Origin: Candidatus Omnitrophota bacterium
GTDB lineage: Bacteria; Hinthialibacterota; Hinthialibacteria; OLB16
Assembly: GCA_020632575.1 (NCBI GenBank)
Contig: JACKFH010000007.1
Location: 171,762 to 235,761 of the forward strand
DNA length: 64,000 nucleotides
Reading direction: 5' to 3'
A model generated the notes under the pieces. That model did not search any database and was not told the DNA's origin. It worked only from the letters and a program-made list of their open reading frames with translations. Positions 8,057 to 16,693 of the stretch are shown in pieces (within the stretch, counting starts at the first letter, position 1; each line of letters begins with the position of its first letter). The position numbers and the translations under genes are program-made.

Positions 8057-11000
8057 ATGACGAAACTAAGTCGGGTCATTCTATTGTCTTTCATTTTGAT
8101 CGGAATCTCGGAGAGACCCGCTTCCCCATTATCGCTGGTCTACCTCGATGAAAATGGAGATCGAATCGACCATCCCAAAGACTACAAGAGCATCCTAAGA
8201 ACCGATCGACCCTTTTGGTGGACCGACAAAAAGAAATCGGAGATGACCGAGGAGCCGATCGAGGGAGGCGGTTGGTCGGTCAACCTGTGGTCGGAAACGG
8301 AAACCAAAAGCGTCGGGCAGAAAATGACCCTCACCGCGAAGGGGACCGGAACAACCATCACCATCATCAACGCGGATGGCCCCGGTGAGGGATTCAATGA
8401 CTCCACTCCCGCAGCTCCTGTCGGGGGAAACTCGGGAACCACGATCGGGCAACAGCGCCAGATCGCCTTTCAGTACGCCGCCGACATCTGGGCCAATTTG
8501 ATTGTCAGTTCGGTTGAGATTCTGGTCAGCGCGAAATTCGACCCGCTCACCTGCAGCGCTTCCTCCGCCACCCTTGGTTCGGCGGGACCCTCCACGGTCA
8601 CTCGCGATTTCCCCGGGGCGCCTTACTCCGGGACTTGGTATCATGTCGCCTTGGGGAGTTCTCTCGCCGGAACGGATTTGAGTCCGGGCAACCCGGATAT
8701 CAATGCGACTTTCAACTCTAGCATCGATAACAATGACAGCTGCCTCGCGGGGCAGAACTGGTACTACGGTCTCGATATGAACCCACCGGGGGGAGATAAC
8801 GATTTTGTCTCCGTCCTTCTCCATGAGATGGGGCATGGCCTCGGATTCTCCACCTTCGTGGACAAAGACACGGGCGAGAAATTCCTCGGTTACAACGACA
8901 TCTACATGCGGTTCCTCGAGGACCACAGCCTCGGTTTGGCTTGGACCGCGATGACCAATGGACAACGGGCCGCTTCGACTGTCGATACAGGGGACCTTCA
9001 TTTCACTGGTCCGACAGTGGTCAGCGACTCCGCCGGTCTCTCCACCGGAAGACACGCCTCCGGGCATGTCGAGATGTTTGCCCCGAATCCCGTGCAACCG
9101 GGCTCCTCGGTCTCCCACTTCAGCACAACAGTCTATCCAAACGAATTGATGGAACCCTATTACACGGGTCCAAACCACGATCCGGGTCTTGCCGTGAGCT
9201 TGTTCGACGACTTGGGATGGACGATCGCGACACCGGAAACGCCGACTCCGAGCAACACTTGGACACCGACCAACACTCCAACAGAAACGCCAACACCGAC
9301 AAACACCAACACCCCCACCAACACGCCAACCCCGACGCCTCCGGGTGAAATCTGCGTGGCGGTTGGAGTCCCCTCTTTGGGCCAGAGGGTGGATGGAAAC
9401 CGAGTGACGGTCAAAGCGGATATCGACACGCCGATCGGAAACCTCGCTCATGTTCGGTTCCAGTATCGCATTTCTCCAGCCGGGAGTTGGACCGACATCG
9501 GGTCGCCTGACACCGAGTTCCCTTATTACGAGCACTGGGATGTCAGCGGGCTGGTGGATGAGCAGGCCTATGACCTCCGGTCGATCGCGCAGAACACTCA
9601 AGGTCTCGACTGCGGTTCGGCCTCCGTTGTGACCGTGATTGTCGACCATGACGCCGGGACGAGAGATATCTACGAAAACCTGAGCGGGGACGATCACCGC
9701 AAGACCGAAGTGGTTTCCAGCTCAATATCCAATCAGATTTCGGCCGGCGATGAGGATAGCGGATTCGCCGCGCGGATCACGATTCCCGCCGGCGTTGTCA
9801 GCGCAAATGACAATTTGAATATCGAGTTCAAAGACAATGTCGATTTCACTTCGGGACACCTCGACGACTACAACAACCTGAATGGCTATTTCCAGCTAAG
9901 CCTCGATTCCGCCAGCCTAACCGGAAACATGACTGTCCGGTTTGAATACGAGGATCAAGACAACAATGGGATAGTGGACGGAACCTCAATCCCCGAGGAT
10001 GCCCTCCAGATTTACCGTCTGGACACCGGCCTGGACCGATGGAGACCTCTCGGCAATCGCACGATCGACAAACAAGAGAACACAATCGAAGCCATCACGA
10101 ACCAACTCGGATCATTCTCCATCCTGGGAGGAATCGAGTCCAGTCGAGTCTCCGATCTCCGATGGAACATGATCGGATTTCCAGGTATCACTCACGAAAC
10201 AACTCCCGCCGATATTTTTGGAGATGAGGCGACCGATCCGGTCAACCGCATCGTCAACCTTTGGGAGTACGATGAGCCAAGCGGCGGTTGGAGACAGAAT
10301 GTCACCTCCCTCACACCTGGGAGGGGCTACATCATCTTCACACGGAGTTCGGTCTCCCTCGATGGATATGGCAGCAAAGTTTATGACGCAAACACGGTGG
10401 TTAATCTCGATTACAATCCCGGAAATCCATTCTCGGGATTCCAGATGATCGGCAACCCATACACGGCCGCAGTCGCGTGGGACGACATCACCCTGAACAA
10501 TGTGAACGATGTTTACTATTACTGGGACGGAAGCCAGTACCTCTTCTATGTGGGAGGAGGCGGGGGCGGCTCGACCGCTTCGGGCAATATCGGCGTCTTC
10601 GAGGCGGTTTGGGTCGAGGCGAATGGCGTCAGTCCGAGCGTCACCATCCCGCGCCCTGGTGGGGCCAAGCAGACGACTCCTGATCCGAATCCGGCGTTCG
10701 AACCCTCTCTGGACGATTGGCGGCTCCAGATCGCGGCCACCTCGGGGGATCTCTTGGACACTTACAATTACGCCGGAATCAGCCCTCAGAGCCTCGATGG
10801 ATTGGACGCCTTCGATGTGAAGGATTTGGGCAACCTCCAATTGGACCAATCCATTACGCTGGTGTTCCCTCACCCAGAGTGGGAGGAGGCTCCTTTCCCG
10901 AACTTCGCTCAGGATGTCCGCTCCGCGACCAGCGACCTGTTGCATTGGGAATTCACGGTCAGTTCGAATCCACCAGGTAGAACGGTCGACCTTTCTTGGC

Positions 11001-11356
11001 CCAACGTTGGTTTGATTCATGACGCCTGGAGGTTTGTTGTCATTGACCGAGAGATCGGCGCCAAGATCGATCCTCGCAACGGGGCGGCCTATTCCTTTGT
11101 GACCGGGGATGAGGCGAAAGAATTCGACCTCTATGCCACCATTAACCGCACCGAAAACGAGGACCTCGATCCGGTTGTCGACCACCCTGTCGCGGGAGAT
11201 TTGGATGGAGACGATGCGGCCAATGGAATTGACATCTTCCTCTTTGCCAGCCATTGGTTGGATGGAAAATCGGTCGGGGACCGTGACGGGAACCAGCAGA
11301 CTGAAGCGGCGGATCTTCTTGAACTCTTGGATATTTGGATCAAGGCGGACGAATAG
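8057..11356 (+). CDS. Large secreted protein: HExGH metalloprotease-like domain, Thr/Pro linker, dockerin-like tail
   Basis: 1099 aa. Signal peptide at 1-24. Residues 30-390 form a metalloprotease-like region with 'VLLHEMGHGLGFST' (His256, Glu257, His260); the third metzincin ligand position is Thr, not His, so the metal site is uncertain. Residues 391-430 are a Thr/Pro/Asn-rich linker encoded by imperfect short repeats. Beta-rich modules follow (about 440-1040; an Ig/Fn3-like strand pattern and a cell-surface-like 'WNMIGFPG' module). The C-terminus has two Asp/Asn-rich helices, 'GDLDGDDAANGIDIFLFASHW' type and 'GDRDGNQQTEAADLLELLDIW', which look like a dockerin/EF-hand pair. ATG 8057 was chosen because the signal peptide begins there and the promoter overlaps earlier ATGs. 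Likely extracellular and glycosylated on the linker (inference). Confidence 0.75.
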   Translation: MTKLSRVILLSFILIGISERPASPLSLVYLDENGDRIDHPKDYKSILRTDRPFWWTDKKKSEMTEEPIEGGGWSVNLWSETETKSVGQKMTLTAKGTGTTITIINADGPGEGFNDSTPAAPVGGNSGTTIGQQRQIAFQYAADIWANLIVSSVEILVSAKFDPLTCSASSATLGSAGPSTVTRDFPGAPYSGTWYHVALGSSLAGTDLSPGNPDINATFNSSIDNNDSCLAGQNWYYGLDMNPPGGDNDFVSVLLHEMGHGLGFSTFVDKDTGEKFLGYNDIYMRFLEDHSLGLAWTAMTNGQRAASTVDTGDLHFTGPTVVSDSAGLSTGRHASGHVEMFAPNPVQPGSSVSHFSTTVYPNELMEPYYTGPNHDPGLAVSLFDDLGWTIATPETPTPSNTWTPTNTPTETPTPTNTNTPTNTPTPTPPGEICVAVGVPSLGQRVDGNRVTVKADIDTPIGNLAHVRFQYRISPAGSWTDIGSPDTEFPYYEHWDVSGLVDEQAYDLRSIAQNTQGLDCGSASVVTVIVDHDAGTRDIYENLSGDDHRKTEVVSSSISNQISAGDEDSGFAARITIPAGVVSANDNLNIEFKDNVDFTSGHLDDYNNLNGYFQLSLDSASLTGNMTVRFEYEDQDNNGIVDGTSIPEDALQIYRLDTGLDRWRPLGNRTIDKQENTIEAITNQLGSFSILGGIESSRVSDLRWNMIGFPGITHETTPADIFGDEATDPVNRIVNLWEYDEPSGGWRQNVTSLTPGRGYIIFTRSSVSLDGYGSKVYDANTVVNLDYNPGNPFSGFQMIGNPYTAAVAWDDITLNNVNDVYYYWDGSQYLFYVGGGGGGSTASGNIGVFEAVWVEANGVSPSVTIPRPGGAKQTTPDPNPAFEPSLDDWRLQIAATSGDLLDTYNYAGISPQSLDGLDAFDVKDLGNLQLDQSITLVFPHPEWEEAPFPNFAQDVRSATSDLLHWEFTVSSNPPGRTVDLSWPNVGLIHDAWRFVVIDREIGAKIDPRNGAAYSFVTGDEAKEFDLYATINRTENEDLDPVVDHPVAGDLDGDDAANGIDIFLFASHWLDGKSVGDRDGNQQTEAADLLELLDIWIKADE

Positions 11357-11400
11357 GCGAGAAAAGAATCCGTATCCATTGGCGCCGAAGATCATGAATT

Positions 11401-12735
11401 CTAAACTTTCGGAAGGGCCATCCTAACCTCTGTCCCCTTTGGTTTACCCCATAACCCGGAACGCAATGTCTTCGCCTCAAGGCGCCCTCCCCAGCTCTTC
11501 ACCCAACGGTTGGCGAGGCGGAGTCCAATCCCCCGGCCCTCCGCTTTGGAACTCTCCATCCGCCAACCATCCCGCCAGACAGCCCCGAATCCACCCAGCC
11601 CAGGACCATTGTCGGTGAATATCAGGAGCGCCTCCTCCGGGGTGTTGCGGAGTTCGAATTGAATGCTTCCTCCTTTCGGCATGGCTTCCGAGGAGTTTCT
11701 CAACAGGTTATCGAGAATCTGTTCCAGTTGGTCGGGTGTCGCGCGGACTCCGACTCGACCATCCCCCTCCGGGTATTTCACATCCACGTTCAGACGCCGG
11801 GTTTCAACCAGAGCCGCCCGCCTCTTCCAGTAATCCTCCACAAAGGACCGGAGGTCATCGATTTCTTCTGGCGATCGACGCTCCGGGTGGAGGTGATGAC
11901 TCAAAACATCTTGCGACCTCTGAACCTCCTCGATGATATCTTTTACCAGATCGCGGCCATCTTCGCTGAGATTTTCGTCACGTCGGATGATTTCGGCGGT
12001 GCTCTGAATGATCGAGAGCGGATTGCGCAGCTCATGCGCGAGAGTCGAAGTGAGGGACTCGAGCTGGATGCGCTCCTCGGCATCGCGGAGGTTTTGTTCC
12101 AATCGTTCGGTTCGAGAGATCCCACGGAAGAGGAGGAGGATAAAGATGGTCGAGGCGAAGGTTAGGGCGGCGACGATCCACCAGAAATTCTTTTGCTGCT
12201 CGAAGAGGTCTGAAAAATATCCCTCCCCGGCTTGCCCCACCAAAACCCAGTTTTCGCCAAATACTTCTGTCGGAATCGGAACGGGCACATAAACCCGCTT
12301 GATGAACTTGCCCTCCTCCTGGAACAGCGGTCCGACCACCGTCTCATTGAGAGTGACCACCGACTGCAATTGTTTGGGGGGAAGCGGCTCCGCGGCCACA
12401 ATCTGGTCATAGGCGCCATCGGGAAATTCATAGAACGCGACCCCGCTTGTGTCCACAATGAGATCGCCCGCCTGATCGACCAGTATCCAGCGCGAGGCGG
12501 TCAGGTCGAAAAGTTCCGGATCCGGGGAATCGCGCCAGGCGCTGAACATGAAACTGGAATAGAGGGATTGGGAGATCCATTCGGCGAGCTCCTCCCCCTC
12601 GAGGGTCAGACTGTCTCCCAGGTTGGCGTTCAGATTTTCGCGGGCGATTTGATACTGGCTGTAGACAGAGAAGATGAGTCCGAAGAAAACCAGGATCAGG
12701 ACGATCAAAGCGATTCGCTGGATGGAGATCGACAT
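11401..12735 (-). CDS. Membrane sensor histidine kinase
   Basis: 444 aa. Membrane segment at 8-25, a periplasmic sensor of about 150 residues, a second membrane segment at 184-203, a short coiled linker, HisKA with His234 in LAHELRNPL, and a HATPase with 'LDNLLRNSSEAM', 'DNGPGLGG' and 'GRGIGLRLA'. There is no HAMP and no PAS. The start is at 12735, where TAATG overlaps the stop of the preceding gene and GGGGGAAG stands just upstream; an in-frame ATG at 12747 is possible. It is the last gene of the tightly overlapping minus-strand run and has no neighbouring response regulator. Convergent with the secreted protein at 8057. Confidence 0.88.
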   Translation of the reverse strand: MSISIQRIALIVLILVFFGLIFSVYSQYQIARENLNANLGDSLTLEGEELAEWISQSLYSSFMFSAWRDSPDPELFDLTASRWILVDQAGDLIVDTSGVAFYEFPDGAYDQIVAAEPLPPKQLQSVVTLNETVVGPLFQEEGKFIKRVYVPVPIPTEVFGENWVLVGQAGEGYFSDLFEQQKNFWWIVAALTFASTIFILLLFRGISRTERLEQNLRDAEERIQLESLTSTLAHELRNPLSIIQSTAEIIRRDENLSEDGRDLVKDIIEEVQRSQDVLSHHLHPERRSPEEIDDLRSFVEDYWKRRAALVETRRLNVDVKYPEGDGRVGVRATPDQLEQILDNLLRNSSEAMPKGGSIQFELRNTPEEALLIFTDNGPGLGGFGAVWRDGWRMESSKAEGRGIGLRLANRWVKSWGGRLEAKTLRSGLWGKPKGTEVRMALPKV

Positions 12736-13415
12736 TACTTCCCCCATAAATCCAGATCTTTGAGAAAGATCCGGTCGGGAAAATCGAGAGTTCCTTTTTT
12801 GAATTCGAATTTAACGCCGTGCACTTTTTCCGGCCGGATTCGAAACTCCCAAAGGTAACCAGCCTCCAGGCTCGCGCCGCGCGAGGTGGTCGCCTCGTCA
12901 ATGATAATCGGATGATAGGCCTCGTCGGTTGAACTTTGAATGAGGGTTTCAAAATCGGAAAATCCGATCTTCCTCAGTGGTGGGGCTAAGTCGATTTGAT
13001 AAAGTTCAAACGGCGTCGCGAACTCGATCGTATAGGTGGCCGGCGCGATCGCCTCCCAAAAGGCGGGAACGTCCTCGCCTTGTTCGTTTTGACGATAATT
13101 CGAATCGGCGAGTGGACCACGCGGAGAACTGTTCTTGGAATTGTCGGGGCTTGCCGAAACCCGCTCGATCGTAGGTTCTTCGAGGGTCGCGAAATCCCGA
13201 AGATCCTCCCGAGGCGGGAGGGGATCGGGAGGCCGAGTGGCCGAAACGATATTCCAGCGGTAGACCGCTCCCTCTCTCGTTCTGGATTGGACTTCGATGG
13301 TCTGGACCCAACTCGGAGCGCTAAGAGGTCTCTCTCCGGAATTTTCCTGGGCGTCTACTCGAACACCCCAGAAAAGTGAAAACACAACGAAGACGACAAC
13401 GGAAAAGCGGCGCAT
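12735..13415 (-). CDS. Secreted protein of unknown function, discoidin-like C-terminal half
   Basis: 226 aa with a signal peptide (about 1-22, cleavage near VDAQ). The C-terminal half, 'ATYTIEFATPFELYQIDL' through 'GYLWEFRIRPEKVHGVKF', has the strand pattern of galactose-binding/F5-8C domains, where a body of evidence exists only at the level of fold resemblance. I do not recognise a named family. The start ATG overlaps the preceding hydrolase stop as ATGA (13413-13416), and its own stop overlaps the kinase start, so translation is probably coupled. It may be a periplasmic partner of the downstream kinase (inference from coupling). Confidence 0.6.
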   Translation of the reverse strand: MRRFSVVVFVVFSLFWGVRVDAQENSGERPLSAPSWVQTIEVQSRTREGAVYRWNIVSATRPPDPLPPREDLRDFATLEEPTIERVSASPDNSKNSSPRGPLADSNYRQNEQGEDVPAFWEAIAPATYTIEFATPFELYQIDLAPPLRKIGFSDFETLIQSSTDEAYHPIIIDEATTSRGASLEAGYLWEFRIRPEKVHGVKFEFKKGTLDFPDRIFLKDLDLWGK

Positions 13416-14368
13416 CAGATTTGCGTTCTCGGGAATAGGGGTTTCAGGAATTCGACAATTCGACGTTTGGCGTCCTCTCGATCGTAGTCCCAGAGGATGT
13501 GGTGGTTGGACTCTTCGTACCAGATGACCTGTTTATCCCGCGAACCGATCAGGTCGAACGCCTCCTCGGACCGATCGGGGGAAGCCGCGCGGTCGTTCCT
13601 CGATTGAAGCATCAAAACCGGGCACTGGATTCTGGAAAGCAGTTCCGGGTCTCGCGCCATTTCGCCAATCCTAATCAACTCATCGGCTCCTTGAGTCGAG
13701 AGGACTTTGTAACAAAAGAGTTCTTTTTTCGCTTCCTTGCGGTTCACACAGGTGAACCGTTCACCCTTGACCACATAAGGGATCCACCAACCGAAAAGCG
13801 CGTTGGTCACCTCGGCGGGAATGATGTAATACCAACGGTAAGTGACTCCAAAGTAAGGGGCGATGAGAACGAGGCGATCGACCTGTTCCTCGGAGGCGAC
13901 AATGCTCGAGAGCGCTCCACCCATGGAAAAACCGACAAGCGCGACTTGGTCATAGTCCTGTTTCATGGCGAGGTATTCGGTTCGAACCGCCTCGATCAAT
14001 TGATCCGCGGTGGTGACCGCGTGCTGAACCGCGAACGTGCCGTGACCGGGAAGACGAGTCAGTCGAACTGTGAGCCCCTGCTCGTTGAGAACCTCTCCCA
14101 GATCGTTGAAGTCGATGCGGGATCCGACGAAGCCGTGGACTAACAGGGCGGCGTTGGGACCGTCGCCTTCCAAGGTGATCGCCTCGGTTCCTTTCACCAC
14201 TCCCGTTTGAGGGTCCCGCGGATACTTTTTGATTTCTTTTTCCATTTTGTGGGTTGCGTAGAGGTTGTAGGCGCAACCGGTGGAGAAAACGAGCAGAACG
14301 AACAGGAAGAGGTATTGGAGACTCTTTCGAAGGCGGGGATAGTTTCTCAATAAGCGAATTCGCCTCAA
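13415..14368 (-). CDS. Lipoprotein alpha/beta-hydrolase, serine aminopeptidase S33/lysophospholipase-like
   Basis: 317 aa. A membrane anchor ends in lipobox FSTGC (Cys32). The hydrolase domain has oxyanion region 'LLVHGFVGSRIDF', nucleophile elbow GFSMGGA (Ser148), acid residue in 'LQSRNDRAASPD' and a histidine in 'YEESNHHILWD', the arrangement of carboxylesterases and monoglyceride lipases. The start is a TTG (14366-14368) overlapping the upstream glycosyltransferase stop as TTGA, with AGGAG about 10 nt upstream. Substrate unknown; membrane-lipid or ester cleavage at the envelope is likely. It is the third gene of the five-gene overlapping run. Confidence 0.8.
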   Translation of the reverse strand: MRRIRLLRNYPRLRKSLQYLFLFVLLVFSTGCAYNLYATHKMEKEIKKYPRDPQTGVVKGTEAITLEGDGPNAALLVHGFVGSRIDFNDLGEVLNEQGLTVRLTRLPGHGTFAVQHAVTTADQLIEAVRTEYLAMKQDYDQVALVGFSMGGALSSIVASEEQVDRLVLIAPYFGVTYRWYYIIPAEVTNALFGWWIPYVVKGERFTCVNRKEAKKELFCYKVLSTQGADELIRIGEMARDPELLSRIQCPVLMLQSRNDRAASPDRSEEAFDLIGSRDKQVIWYEESNHHILWDYDREDAKRRIVEFLKPLFPRTQI

Positions 14369-15219
14369 GATCTCGATCTCCTAACCACAAGGTCCGCCAA
14401 GATCCCCATCATGAAGATGAGGAGAGTCACCATGCAAGCCAGGACTCCGGCGTCCGACACCCCCCCATCTTTATAGAAATAGTAAACCAGCATCGTCAAG
14501 GAGATGAAGCCGGTGAAAAAAGAGGCGGGGAGGAAGACTCGGAGGGGATCGAAATATGCCGCCACCCGAATGATCAAAACGATGAAATTGAAGGTGTCGC
14601 GAAGGGGCCGTATCTTCGATTTCCCGGACCGTTTGGTGTAATCGATCGGGATAAACTCAACCCGATGGCCATCGCACAGAGATGCCAGGGTGATGGTGGT
14701 GGTGAACGAAAACCCATCGGGGAAGAGATGAAAATATTTCATGGCGAGATCTCTTCTAAAGGCCCGCAACCCTGAATTGAGATCGGGAATGCGCTCCCCC
14801 GCCACCCGGTTCGCCAGTTGGTTGAGGATCCATTTGGCGGGACGGCGGACAAGGGGAATATGGACGGTATCCCCAGTTCTTGCCCCGACCACCATGTCTT
14901 GGAACTCAAGGTGATCCAACATCTCGGGAATCCGTTCGGGCGGATAGGTGAGGTCGGCGTCAAGGATGACAATGACATCCCCCTCCGCTTCGAGCAGCCC
15001 GGTTTTCAGGGCCGCGCCGTACCCTTTATTCCTTGCATGGCGAATGACCCGGAAGGAATCGGGAATCGCCTCCGAGGTGCCATCGGTCGAACCATCGTCA
15101 ACCACCAGGATCTCCGTGTCGTAACGAAGAGAAGCCGCCACTCGGGAGACCTGATCGAGAGTCTCAGCGATTCCCTCGACTTCATTGTAAGCGGGGATCA
15201 CGATGGAGATCTTGTTCAC
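14365..15219 (-). CDS. Family 2 glycosyltransferase with C-terminal membrane helices (polyprenyl-phosphate hexose synthase-like)
   Basis: 284 aa. The N-terminus 'NKISIVIPAYNEVEGIAET' opens a GT-A fold; 'LVVDDGSTDGTS' and 'VILDADLTYPPE' carry the nucleotide-sugar and metal-binding aspartates. Two hydrophobic helices lie at the C-terminus (about residues 215-275). This architecture is that of dolichol/undecaprenyl-phosphate mannosyl- or glucosyltransferases (DPM1/ArnC/GtrB-like), which load a sugar onto a lipid carrier on the cytoplasmic face. The true start is GTG 15217-15219, overlapping the prepilin peptidase stop as GTGA; a longer upstream reading frame is just the other gene's shadow. Coupled to the downstream hydrolase through TTGA. 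Confidence 0.86.
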   Translation of the reverse strand: MNKISIVIPAYNEVEGIAETLDQVSRVAASLRYDTEILVVDDGSTDGTSEAIPDSFRVIRHARNKGYGAALKTGLLEAEGDVIVILDADLTYPPERIPEMLDHLEFQDMVVGARTGDTVHIPLVRRPAKWILNQLANRVAGERIPDLNSGLRAFRRDLAMKYFHLFPDGFSFTTTITLASLCDGHRVEFIPIDYTKRSGKSKIRPLRDTFNFIVLIIRVAAYFDPLRVFLPASFFTGFISLTMLVYYFYKDGGVSDAGVLACMVTLLIFMMGILADLVVRRSRS

Positions 15220-16091
15220 CAGCCCAGAACCCTCCTCCAAAGCGAGTCGAGGTGAGCGGTGCTCCCAGGATCCAACCCGAGCCACCATTCGAGAATCGAG
15301 TTGGCCCAAAATAGGGCCACATAACTTCCAAGACAGAGATAGGGCCCAAAAGGAATCTCGGCGAATTTCTCCATCTTCTTGCGTGAGATGACCCAGGCCA
15401 CACCCACCACGAGCAGGGCCAGCGCGGGGCCAAGCCCCATGATTACGAACAGCGACCGCCACCAACCCAGGAGCGCCCCATTCATCGCCATCAGTTTGAC
15501 ATCCCCGAGGCCCATCGCCTCACGGCCAAAGGCGATCGTTCCCAGAAAACGGATCAAATAAATAAATCCTGACGCGAAGGCGGCCCCAAAGAGAGCATCC
15601 CGCCAATCGGAAACGACGAGGCTTTCGGAATGTCCGCTCAAGTTGAGGACGATGACCAGCAATGGAAAGAGGATTGTCCCGGTGAGTGTGATCCGGTCGG
15701 GAATGATGGTGTGGTCGATATCGATGAAACTTCCCACAACCTGCATGGCGGCCCAAAGGAAGTAGACAGCGGTGGCGGCGGTTAGTCCAAAAGTCCAGAA
15801 GATATGGAGAAAAAGCAGGGCGTTCAGCAATTCCACCATCGAATACCGAATGCTAAAGGAGGCCCCGCATTGACGACATTTTCCTCCCAATAAAAACCAA
15901 CTGATGATCGGCAAGTTGTCGTACCAGGGGATCTCCTGTTTGCAGTTGAAACAGCGCGACCGTTTCGGGTCGTTGGTCGACATCCCGAGGGGCCAGCGGT
16001 AAATGCAAACGTTTAGGAAGGACCCGATGCACGCTCCCGCTGCGAACGAGGCGGCCAGTCCAAAACCAAATTCCAAAGGATTGAGTTCCAT
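15216..16091 (-). CDS. Prepilin peptidase / type IV leader peptidase (A24)
   Basis: 291 aa polytopic inner-membrane aspartic protease and N-methylase for type IV pilins and type II secretion pseudopilins. Two zinc-knuckle CxxC pairs (Cys47/Cys50 and Cys72/Cys75) precede the first catalytic aspartate region 'SFIDIDHTIIPD' (Asp124/126); the second is in 'GLGDVKL'. The N-terminal DUF2404-like part and the A24 domain are complete, so both activities are expected. I place the start at ATG 16091 because the preceding 27 codons are polar and unlike the family. No pilin genes are nearby. It heads the five-gene overlapping operon. Confidence 0.92.
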   Translation of the reverse strand: MELNPLEFGFGLAASFAAGACIGSFLNVCIYRWPLGMSTNDPKRSRCFNCKQEIPWYDNLPIISWFLLGGKCRQCGASFSIRYSMVELLNALLFLHIFWTFGLTAATAVYFLWAAMQVVGSFIDIDHTIIPDRITLTGTILFPLLVIVLNLSGHSESLVVSDWRDALFGAAFASGFIYLIRFLGTIAFGREAMGLGDVKLMAMNGALLGWWRSLFVIMGLGPALALLVVGVAWVISRKKMEKFAEIPFGPYLCLGSYVALFWANSILEWWLGLDPGSTAHLDSLWRRVLGW

Positions 16092-16189
16092 GCCGAGAAG
16101 GGTAGGGGAAGTGGGCAATCCGGACAATCGGTTTGAGCGCGGGCCGAAATGGTCGATACTATCCTTAGCCAATCGGTGGGAGAGAATTT

Positions 16190-16561
16190 ATGGTTCTAAA
16201 GTTGATCAGCATTGGGATTGTCGTTCTTCTGTTTTATGGACTTTCCCAAAGGTTCAGGCCAAAAATCCACATTCCGGTCATGCTTTCCGCGTTCGTGTTG
16301 GATGTGTCGTTGGTGCTCTATATTGAGCTGACGCGTGACGCGACCGGGCAGGCGATGGGATGGAGCCATCTACCTGGAATCATGAAGATCCACATCTTCC
16401 TTTCGACCATGACAGTGGTCATGTACCTGGTCCAAATCGTTTCCGGCTTCATTCGGTTCCGAAAAGGCGGGATGCCTTACCACAAGCACACGGGCATCCT
16501 TTTCATGATATTTCGCTTGGGAAATCTGATCACTTCTTTTCTGATCGAAACCTCGAGGTGA
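16190..16561 (+). CDS. Small four-helix membrane protein, DUF420-like
   Basis: 123 aa made almost wholly of four hydrophobic helices. Histidines fall at helix boundaries ('PGIMKIHIFLSTMTV' and 'MPYHKHTGILFMIF'), a pattern that recalls DUF420 and cytochrome b561-like haem or metal sites, but I am not certain of the family. GGGAGA lies 6 nt upstream of the ATG. It is divergent from the prepilin peptidase operon and convergent with the sialidase-like gene. A respiratory or redox role in the membrane is possible only by analogy. Confidence 0.62.
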   Translation: MVLKLISIGIVVLLFYGLSQRFRPKIHIPVMLSAFVLDVSLVLYIELTRDATGQAMGWSHLPGIMKIHIFLSTMTVVMYLVQIVSGFIRFRKGGMPYHKHTGILFMIFRLGNLITSFLIETSR

Positions 16562-16648
16562 AATCTTCACTTAGAAGAGAGTTAGATATGAAGAACGGTA
16601 ACCGACAACTTACTTGTCAGGATGCGGGAAGATAAACGCTCTATTCAC

Positions 16649-16667
16649 CCGGCAAATGAATTGCCGG
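16649..16667. other. Short perfect hairpin between convergent genes
   Basis: CCGGCAA / TTGCCGG, seven perfect pairs with loop ATGAA, in the 130-nt gap between converging genes. There is no T-run on either side, so it is not a standard intrinsic terminator; it could be a repeat remnant. Confidence 0.4.
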
Positions 16668-16693
16668 ACGGTTCGTCAACGGGCTACCGCGTC

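Noticed and set aside
9226..9345. ACACCGACC-type short repeats as a CRISPR or tandem-repeat locus
   Set aside because: They encode the Thr/Pro linker in frame and have no spacer structure.
8195..9697. Long minus-strand open frame opposite the secreted protein (500 codons)
   Set aside because: Its composition is Arg/Val-rich antisense of a real gene, with no motif and no ribosome binding site.
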